NCBI GenBank assembly: GCA_036583965.1
Contig: JAZBQD010000018.1
Span: 68,115,785-68,179,784 of the forward strand
Reading direction: 5' to 3'
DNA: 64,000 bases
DNA from: Prunella strophiata
Lineage: Eukaryota; Chordata; Aves; Passeriformes; Prunellidae
In this document: positions 56,013 through 64,000 of the stretch, piece after piece
Numbering within the stretch: position 1 is the first letter of the stretch
Layout of the letters: every line of letters begins with the position of its first letter
The notes under the pieces: generated by a model
Told to the model about the DNA's origin: nothing
The model's input: only the letters and a program-made list of their open reading frames with translations
Databases searched by the model: none
Translations under genes and position numbers: made by a program

Positions 56013-57754
56013 GCCTTTTGCTGCAGGGAGAATCTCCCCTCCCCGTGCTGACCTGCCCTTTGCAGGCTGAGAAAAGCACAGTCAGGTTTTATTTCACCCT
56101 GGCAGCATATTTTAAAACCAGGCTGACAGAGCAGTGGACCTGAGAACAGAAAAGATGTTGAGGCAAGTGGTGATTATTGTGTTAGAGCAGCATGGGGAAT
56201 GCAAGGATGCAGAAATAGTAAGAATTTTATTGGGTTGGGTCGTTTGGATCACAAAACCTGCTTGCTTTTAGGGTTTTTTCAGATATTTGCTCATATTTTT
56301 TGTCATTGACTGCTGTGCTTGAGTGAAATCCCCCCCTGCCCTTGCCTTGGGAGGTGCTGCTGCTGTCAGTAGCTCTCAAGACAGCTTTGCCACCAGGACC
56401 AGCCTGTCCTCCCCTCTGCTGCCAGAGAAATCCTCAGCCCTGGCAGAGCAATGACCTCCAGTTTATACTTATATACCTGGAATTCTCCCTGGAGCTGTGT
56501 TGTGCAACAGGGAGCGTGATTCCACATGTGTTTTATGTAAGCCAGAGAGGATTTTGGGTGTTGTGTTGGAGAATCAAAGCCCTGTTTGGGGGAACCTGCA
56601 GTCTGACTATCCAGTTGGACAAGCTCAACTTTCCCTGCAATTTAAATAGACTCTGCCAGAATGTTAATTGTGCCAGGCTCCTCCAGAACAACCTTTTAAC
56701 TCCTTAGGAGCATGCTAGGGTTTCCAAGCCACCCTCACTCTCCTGTTAAAATGGAAAACAACAGCTTTGCATGTCTGTGTCCATCACCCACTTATTCCCC
56801 TGGAAAGCTTTTGTGGCTGCAGTGTATCATTTGGGATAATCCAGGACATTTCTGCCCAGCTCAAGAAGGTCCTTTCCTCCCCATCTGCTTCCCCAGTGTG
56901 TGGAAGTGGGGATCTCCCTCAGAGTTTTTACCTTTATTCATCCCAGAAATTCCTCCTCTTTGAGGCTGACTATTTGATACTCATAATGTCTTGGCACTTC
57001 AGTTCTGTTTACTTGTCCTCACTTTATGGCACTTCCCTAACTGAATTCAACCAGAATAAACAGCATCCAGAGAGAGAAAATCCAGTTCATTGTGAATATC
57101 AACAGCACTGGAGAAACAGCTGTTTGGATCAGGGGCAAACTCACTCAAAAATCATTATCTTGTTTATTAGAAGGCAGAAAAGAGCTTCAGGTGTCAGAGA
57201 TAGAGAAGGGATCATCTCCAGTTTGGTTTGTTGTGGTATTGTGGGAAGCACAGGTGCATTTAGTCCCAGCTGGAGCTGTGGCAAAACCTGTCCCCTGGAA
57301 ATGCTGGAAGCTTTGCTGTTGATTTACAGTGGATGCAGAGTGCAACCCTGCCTGCTCACAGATTGTTATTATTTTACCATCTGCAAAAGTTTCTGCAGCA
57401 AAACCTTCCTTTGAATAGAGGAGGTTTAGGATAGCAAGGAAAACAGGCATAAATTAGGGCAAAACCATTTGGGTTTGTTCTTGCTGCAGGGCAATAGTGG
57501 GGAAAGAAAAAGAAATTTAACCTCCTTTTTTCCCAGGATACTGCCTTACCTGGAGCATGTACCTTCCCTCAGAGGTGGCAGATGGATTTCTTTGTTTTTC
57601 TTCAGGCTTGTGGAACATCCAGGATTTTTGGAGGAGCAGCTGTGTACCTCAAGAGTTAGATTTAGATGTCTCCTTGTAGCCTGGCATATTCCAGCTGCTG
57701 CTCCTGGTAGGGTGGACCTGTCCAGGGTCTTCTGATGCCATCCTGGACTCTGTG
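56013..57754. other. Presumed intron, no exon recognised
   Basis: A 215-codon plus frame (56767-57414) has no domain and mixed composition. Nothing else recognised. Confidence 0.45.
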
Positions 57755-57815
57755 GCAGCTGGGATGGTCTTTAAGGTCCCTTCCAACCCAAACCATTCTG
57801 GGATTCTGTGATCTT
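57755..57815 (+). repeat. CR1 LINE 3' end (short)
   Basis: 'ggtctttaaggtcccttcca' to CCATTCTGGGATTCTGTGAT, about 60 bp. Confidence 0.92.
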
Positions 57816-58854
57816 GTGTTGTTGGGGGTTTGAGAACTTGGCACCTTCACTGTTAATTATTTTTTTTCAAGTTTAGGTAATTAATCATCTCAAACAAGAC
57901 CTGGTAGCTAAGGTAGGACAGAATATCTGTGTGGGAAGGCAAAGTCCTGGCTGGACACTTGGCTTTCACTTGAGGGAAGGACCTGAGTGAATTTGAACCA
58001 AAAATGTGTGAGTCTAAATTTAATTAAAAAAAAAAAAATTAAACTTTTTAAAGCAACATTTTATATTTTAAACAAAGAATGCAGAGCTATGGGCAGACTT
58101 CCAGAAAAGCAAAAAATTATTGTTGGAGTAGGGTCTTTACTGATGAAACAAAACTGAAAGCCCCAAAGGGAACCAAGAGCTGTGGTGGCCTGAAGCCTGC
58201 AGGAGATCACCTGTGATGGATTGAAGGGAAGCTCCACAGCTGCACACAACACCTGCCACCACAGCTCTGTCAGAGCTTTTCCATCCATGAGGAGGGCTCA
58301 TCCATGACTTTTGGCTCCATTTTCCATGTCCAGTATGTCCAAAAGTTACAGAATTCCCTGTGGTAGGACTCCCCATGCAGAGCTGGAAGGATCCAGCTGC
58401 CGGTGTGATGAGTCCTGCAGGTTTAGTCCTGCTGTCCACTGTAGCCCCCCAAAAAAACATCAAAACCTCTGGCAGAAAAAAAAACCAAAGTCCTGGATCT
58501 TTTGGGAATCTGGGTGGTGGCTCCTCCAGGGCTGCACCTCCAGAAATTTCCCCTGTAGCCCTTTTGTATTGTAATGACACCCTTAGTGCTTCCAGAGCTG
58601 GTGCACATGAGGGTTTGTGCTACAATTCTCCAGATCCTCATGTCTGCAGAGTCCCCATGGGCCTCAGTGGTGTTTGTGGGGCAGGGGGGTTGTCAAAACT
58701 CTGAATTTCATCCAGCCTAAAAGCTGCAACGGAGCCAACATGATTGTTTGGTGCAAAGTGCTGAGCAATTCACAGCCTGGTCCTGCAGAGTGTCCATCCC
58801 TTCCCTCTTTGGAGTTACCACAGGGACACCCCTGTCATGGGTGGGGAGAGTTGT
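57816..58854. other. Presumed intron, no exon recognised
   Basis: A(13) at 58026-58038. Nothing else recognised. Confidence 0.5.
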
Positions 58855-59075
58855 GTCCAGGTTCAGGTGGGATTTTGGGAAAAATTCTTCATGGAAAGGG
58901 TTGTCCAGCCCTGGCAGAGCTGCCCAGGGCAGTAGTGGAGTCCCCATCCCTGGAGCAATTTAAAAGCCATGTGGGTATGGCACTTGGGGACATGGTTTAG
59001 TGGTGGCCTTGCAGTGCTGACCTTGATGTTCCTATAGGCCTTTTCCAAGCTAAATAATTCTGTGATTCTATAAAA
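58855..59075 (+). repeat. CR1 LINE 3' fragment (older subfamily)
   Basis: Sense CR1: 'ttcttcatggaaagggttgt' through 'agtggagtccccatccctgg' to AATTCTGTGATTCTATA. Confidence 0.95.
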
Positions 59076-60084
59076 TTGAGTGGATTTATCCACAAACTTT
59101 ACTTTGACAATGAATTTAGAGCCTGATGGTCAGGCCTGGAGATGAAACTCTTCCTTGAACACACTGAAGTGGTGCAGTGACAGTGGCAGAAGTGAAACCC
59201 ATTTTCATTTGGTCTCTGCTGCTCTGTCTTTTGGGTTTTTTTTGGGGTGTTGTTTGCTCATGTTTAGCTTTGTTAAAAGCCTTACTCTGCACTCTTATCA
59301 TCTGCTGAGGGTTTGTTTGAGGTTCAGCTGGAGCAGGATGGGGCTGAGGTGCAGGGGGTGTGTAGGTGTTAACAGGGTGTCCTGATCAGCACTGATAACA
59401 GATCTGGAGATGCAGACACTTGGCCCTCAGAAAGGAGCCACCAAAAAGGGTTCTGAGGAGCTCAGGTGTCAATGACTGGCAGAAAGGAGCCATTGCTTTT
59501 TGAGCTGCTATAACTTTGATCTTGTGTCCTGAAGGAGAGAGGCACAATATCCAGGCTACAACAATGCAGTATTTAAATCCACAGCTCAGAAATCCATCTG
59601 TGGGAGGAATGAAGAATATCCTGTTGCTGTCCACTGCTATAACTTGCTGGAGCTTGATCCTTTGGTTGCTTCCTGAATGGTCACTCCCTGTCCCCATCCC
59701 TGTCCCTGTCCCAACTCCTTCACACACAAAATTCCCAGCCAAAACCACCACTTAACCCCTTCATTATGTGGATCTGCCTTAAAACCAGATCCTGCTTGCT
59801 TTCAAGTGGATAAATCTCTGCTTGGGGCTTGGCATGCTGTGGGCTGGGATCTGGTGGAATGATGGGCAGGAAAACCCAACTGAAACCTCTCCCAGCAGGA
59901 ACAAGGATGTTTCCATCTCACTGATTTGAGCAGAGCAGGGAGTGGCAACACAGGTGGGATGTGGCTTAGGGACAACCCATGTGTCCCTTGGTCAGGCATG
60001 GAAATTCTTGAATTTGACATTTGGCAAGCAAAAAACCACGATGTGGATATGGGATTTATTTCCCAAAACTTTTAGGGAAGCACA
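59076..60084. other. Presumed intron, no exon recognised
   Basis: A CCTGTCC/CCCATC short tandem at about 59685-59712. Nothing else recognised. Confidence 0.5.
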
Positions 60085-60265
60085 AATCAGAGAATCCTGG
60101 AATGGTTTGGGTTGGAAGGACCTTGAAGACCATCTCATCCCATCACCCTGCCATAGGCAGGGACACCTCCCACTGTCCCAGTTTGCTCCAAGCCCTGTCC
60201 AGCCTGGCCTTGGACACTTCCAGGGATCCAGGGGCAGCCACAGCTTCTCTGGGAAACCTGTTCCA
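60085..60265 (-). repeat. CR1 LINE 3' terminal fragment
   Basis: Antisense CR1: ATCAGAGAATCCTGGAATGG to 'gccacagcttctctgggaaa'. Confidence 0.95.
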
Positions 60266-60803
60266 CTGCATTCATTCACTCCCAAAATGTACAGGACACA
60301 GCACAGCCTCTTGCAAACTCTTGCTGTTGGTCCCACCTGTTCTCTTCATGGAGTGGAAGTCAGACTAAGACACCTTCCCAAAAATGAAACCAGCCTTGAA
60401 CCATCAGCAGAAGTTGCCTTTGAAGCATTTTGTGAGGTCCTGCCCCCATTGCATTGCTCAAAACCTCGTGTCCATTGCCCCTTCCCAGCTGCTCCCAGCA
60501 AACCTGGGCTGTGCAGAGGACAACTGGTCGTGCCAGTGGGTTTCTCCCCCCCTTCATACTTTTGTTTATTCATTAAGGAAGTCAAAAGAGGAAGAGGAAT
60601 AGAAAGGTTGCAAATGTTTTGCTTAGAAATGAGCCCTCAGTGACTGGGCTGCACGTTGCCCTGTGTGGGACACGTTGGGCAGCTCCAGTGGCCCCGGTGA
60701 GAGCTCGGCAAGACCAGGGTGACATCCCAGGGTGTGCTCAGGTAGGGTCACAGCTTGTTTGTGTATCTGCTTCCATCCACATGGCCCAGGGTTCCTGTGG
60801 AAA
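60266..60803. other. Presumed intron, no exon recognised
   Basis: Nothing recognised. Confidence 0.5.
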
Positions 60804-61190
60804 CAGGCTGGGAGAGCTGGGGTTGCTCAGCCTGGAGAAGTGAAGGCTCAGGGGAGATCTTGCAGTGCCTAAAGAGGCTCCAGGAGAGCTGGAGAGGGAC
60901 TTTGGGCAAGGGCCTGGAGTGACAGCACAGGGGGAATGATCTTTACGCTGACAGAGAGTAGGTTCAGCCTGGATATTGGGGAAAAGTACTTTACTCTGAG
61001 GGTTCTGAGGCCCTGGCACAGTGTGCCCAGGGAAGCTGTGGCTGCCCCTGGATACCTGGAAGTGTCCAAAGCCAGGTAGGGCAGGGCTTGGAGCAACCTG
61101 GGATAGTGGGAGGTGTCCCTGCCCATGGCAGGGGGTGGAACTGGATGATCTTTAAGGTTTCTTCCAGCCCCAACCATTCCATGATTCTGT
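60804..61190 (+). repeat. CR1 LINE fragment, well preserved
   Basis: Sense CR1: 'acaggctgggagagctgggg' through 'gagctggagagggactttgg' and 'aggccctggcacagtgtgcc' to TTCCATGATTCTGTA. Confidence 0.95.
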
Positions 61191-61995
61191 ATGCCAGTGT
61201 TTGACTGTCAGATCTTCACTCATTAAAGCCTCTCACATTCAGTTGTGCATCCACTGCCTTCCCAGGGTCTGGCTCTTAAAGCCAGTGGCCACCTCTGCAT
61301 CCCAGGATTTCTTTTCTTCTCAGCTGTAGCACTTCAACTTGTAAAGGATGCCTCTTTTCAAACAGCTTTGCCCTGTCTCTTTGCACATTCCAATCTGAAA
61401 ACCAGCAAGGTCTAAAATTTCACAGGCGCCAGGAGATCTTGGGGTGCTCCTGCTCTGGGATGAGGCACCAGCCCTGCATCCCCTCCACAGGAGCAGAGCT
61501 GGACTGTAGCTCAGAAAATGCCAGGGAATGGTTCCTCCCTGCACACAGAGAGGGTGAGGAAAGGAAAGCAGAGGGGTTTGCCAAGGGAAATGGTGCTGTT
61601 ACACACACAGAGTGTTTTCTTTGGGTGTTTGTTTCCCAGCCCTTGCCCGGGATGCAGAGCTGGCTTTGGGAGACTCAGCCCTCCGGGTTTATCTCGGGGT
61701 GTGGTGTTGCTGCAGGCTCTTATCAGGTGTGTCCTGGTGAGCTAAACCATTCAAACAAAAGCCTTTCACCTCCATTTGTGCACAGTTCCTGCACTTGGCC
61801 AGGGGCTGGTGTCTGCACCGGGGTGGGATTGGTCCACAATTAATGTGTCTGCAAGAAAACTGATGGGTTTTTGGTTGTTAATGCTTTTTTTTTTTTTGGA
61901 GATGGAAATCCTAGGGTGGATTGGTACAGATGATTGAGGTTAGAAACACCAGTGAGGCTGTATGGAAGGACCAGGACCAAAACTAATTAGATTAG
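61191..61995. other. Presumed intron, no exon recognised
   Basis: T(13) near 61886-61898. Nothing else recognised. Confidence 0.5.
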
Positions 61996-62052
61996 AATTA
62001 CAGAATATTAGAATTATAGAATCACTAAGGTTGGAAAAGACTTTTAAGATCA
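61996..62052 (-). repeat. CR1 LINE 3' end (short)
   Basis: Antisense CR1 end with three octamers (GAATTATAGAATCACTAAGG) and 'ttggaaaagacttttaagat'. Confidence 0.88.
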
Positions 62053-63221
62053 GCTCTGGAAGGAGTTGCCATGGTTTAGAAGCGTAGGAAAGCTTTTCCT
62101 CCTGAAAACTGCTGGCTTGTTCAGCTGTCAGGAGAGAGCTGGATGCTTTCCTTGCTCTCAGCTGCTCCTTTAGCTCTGACAGGCTGTTTGCTGGGATGAA
62201 AGGAGAGACATCAACAGGCAAAACTGCGAGAGCTGCCGGCGTTTGTTGCTGTCACACCTGCGTGGTGGCACTGCCAGCACAGCAAACAGGCAGGTAGAGT
62301 AAATAATGCTGGCTTGTTGGTTTTTTTGGTTTTTTTTTAGTTCTTTTTCTACAAGAAAGGAGATAACAACTGGATGCTGTCCCATTTTCAGCCTAGGAAT
62401 TGTTTGCCAGACTTGAATTACAGGAATTGCTGTGGTGAGGCAGAGCAGCTCCATGAACTGGGAGCTGGCAGGGGCTGGGGGAGGCTTTGCACCCCACGTT
62501 GTGCTCCCGTCAGGAACGATTAAAGGAGCTGTTTGTGATGGAAACAAAACCAAATTGGGCTGATGCTTTAAGGGGAAATAAAACAGGGAAGAATAACTTT
62601 ATTGAGCTTGTTTATTAAATCTTGCTGTGTTCCCTTCTGAGCAGCAGAAACTGTTGGAGCTGCTGGTGCAGCCAGCTCGTGTTTTGTCTTTCCCTTTTTT
62701 GAGCTTGATTTGGTGTGGAGAAGCTTTGCACAAAACCTTTTCATATCCCTTTGGCTTAGTTGCAATCCTAAACTGATCTGCTGGTGACAGACTAAAACTA
62801 ATTATCACCAAAGAGTGCAGAGAAGAGGTTTTAAAGCTGTTGTTTTGATAAGATGGTGGGTGTTCACAGAGGCTTGGGAATTACTGGGTGTTAGGATGCT
62901 GATGCTGGCCCATGCCAGTATCCATATTCCATCCTAGGGAGGGAGAGATGAGTTTGCTTTCACTGCTAAACTACTTAGAGAAGGTAAGTAGGTAAGAAGG
63001 TCTGCTTAAAAATGGGGAGGAACAGCCACCCTCCAGCCACTCACGTTCAAGGGGAGCAGAAGGAAGCTGGCCACAGATTTTTTCCCTTTGTATCTCACTA
63101 ATTCCTTTGTCCCTGCAGCTGAAACAGCTCAGTTCTGCTCCCTGCTCCAGCTGATTATGGAGCATTTCCCAGTTCCCATGTGCCTCTGCCCTTTTAGTGT
63201 TTCATCCTTCCACCTTTACTG
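62053..63221. other. Presumed intron, no exon recognised
   Basis: Nothing recognised. Confidence 0.5.
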
Positions 63222-63356
63222 AAGATCATCCAGTTCCACCCCCTGCCATGGGCAGGGACACCTTCCACTGTGCCAGGCTGCTCCAAGCCCTGTCCAGCCT
63301 GGACACTTCCAGGGATCCAGAGGCAGCCACAGCTTCTCTGGGCACCCTGTTCCAGG
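63222..63356 (-). repeat. CR1 LINE 3' fragment
   Basis: Antisense CR1 without its terminal octamers: 'gaagatcatccagttccacc' to 'gggcaccctgttcca', with the 'cttggcct' block deleted. Confidence 0.92.
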
Positions 63357-64000
63357 TTTCCCCTGGGCTGGTTTGGTGTTTCACACCCTTATTCTCTGAG
63401 CAGTGATGATTTTTGGTGCTGTACAGAGCGTATTGTGTTTGCTCTCACCTGTGGTGCAATGAGAGTTACCAGATGGTTTGCTCAAAGTTGATTTTTTTTT
63501 TTTAACACTTCTAGTAGTAGTAGCTTAGTGCTTGCTGCTCTTCTGCTGTATGTTTTTTAGCCAGGCAAAGTGCCAGCACGTCTGTCGGAGGAAAAACTCC
63601 TGGCTGGATCCTGGAGAACAAACCAAGCTCAAATTCCCTCTGAAGGGAGAGAGCTCAAGTCCCACAGGGAGGATTTTTCAGCATAATGGTCCCATTTGGT
63701 AAATTAGTGACCAGGAAAACTGGATGACTTTGGGAGCATCCCCTGGTATCCATAAGGAGGAGGGAGATGTGGTGCAACACCAGCCCCTGGAGCTGGAGCT
63801 GAGCATCACCAGCAGCAGCAGCAGAGCCATTCTCTGGACAGGGACACCAACCACAGCCCTGCAGGCTGCAGGATACCTGTGGGACAGCTAAAGAAATCCA
63901 TGTTTTGGTAAAAGCCCCTGAAGGTCTTAAAAAAAATCCCTTGATAGTTACCTACTCCAGGCAGACCTACCTGTGTATGGTGATTTAATGATTTAACCAA
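63357..64000. other. Presumed intron, no exon recognised
   Basis: A short CAG run at 63812-63826. Nothing else recognised up to the window end. Confidence 0.5.

Overview
The window is vertebrate nuclear DNA, almost certainly from a bird. About 40 fragments of the avian CR1 LINE are scattered on both strands. The few exons are small, have canonical GT-AG borders and start in CpG islands. The two recognisable genes are vertebrate housekeeping/innate-immunity genes in a known neighbourhood (human 20p13: MAVS next to PANK2, same orientation). There are no operons, phage, CRISPR or other prokaryotic features.

Layout. (1) 1-223, minus strand: first coding exon of PANK2 (pantothenate kinase 2), cut by the window edge just after its splice donor. 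Its CpG-island promoter lies at about 224-700. (2) 780-5226: PANK2/MAVS spacer plus the MAVS 3' UTR/3' flank, with three CR1 fragments. (3) 5227-10087, minus strand: MAVS, the mitochondrial antiviral signalling adaptor. It has a non-coding first exon, two exons encoding the N-terminal CARD, a TRAF-motif exon, a long proline/serine-rich middle and a C-terminal tail anchor. The exons are easy to recognise, but exons 5 and 7 each carry one base too many to be read through. As written, the sequence would encode only a CARD plus part of the middle region. (4) 10081-10480: MAVS promoter with a GC-rich minisatellite just upstream. (5) 11880-12206: a second CpG island with a consensus CTCF site, a triple CACCC/KLF array and the first exon of an unidentified plus-strand gene. 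(6) 12207-64000: about 52 kb with no exon I can recognise. It is CR1-littered and probably the long first intron of that gene (or intron plus intergenic DNA). It also holds a 37-bp minisatellite (35.75 kb), a 324-bp tandem duplication (29.1 kb), an AT-rich palindromic tract (45.8 kb) and a 22-bp perfect palindrome (19.7 kb).

How the parts relate. MAVS and PANK2 are co-oriented neighbours, as in mammals. Both promoters share the PBX-MEIS decamer TGATTGACAG (once at PANK2, twice at MAVS). MAVS and the unknown plus-strand gene are divergent, with CpG islands about 1.8 kb apart and the CTCF motif between them. The strongest point for follow-up is the frame damage in MAVS: real loss or alteration of an innate immune adaptor, or assembly error at homopolymers.
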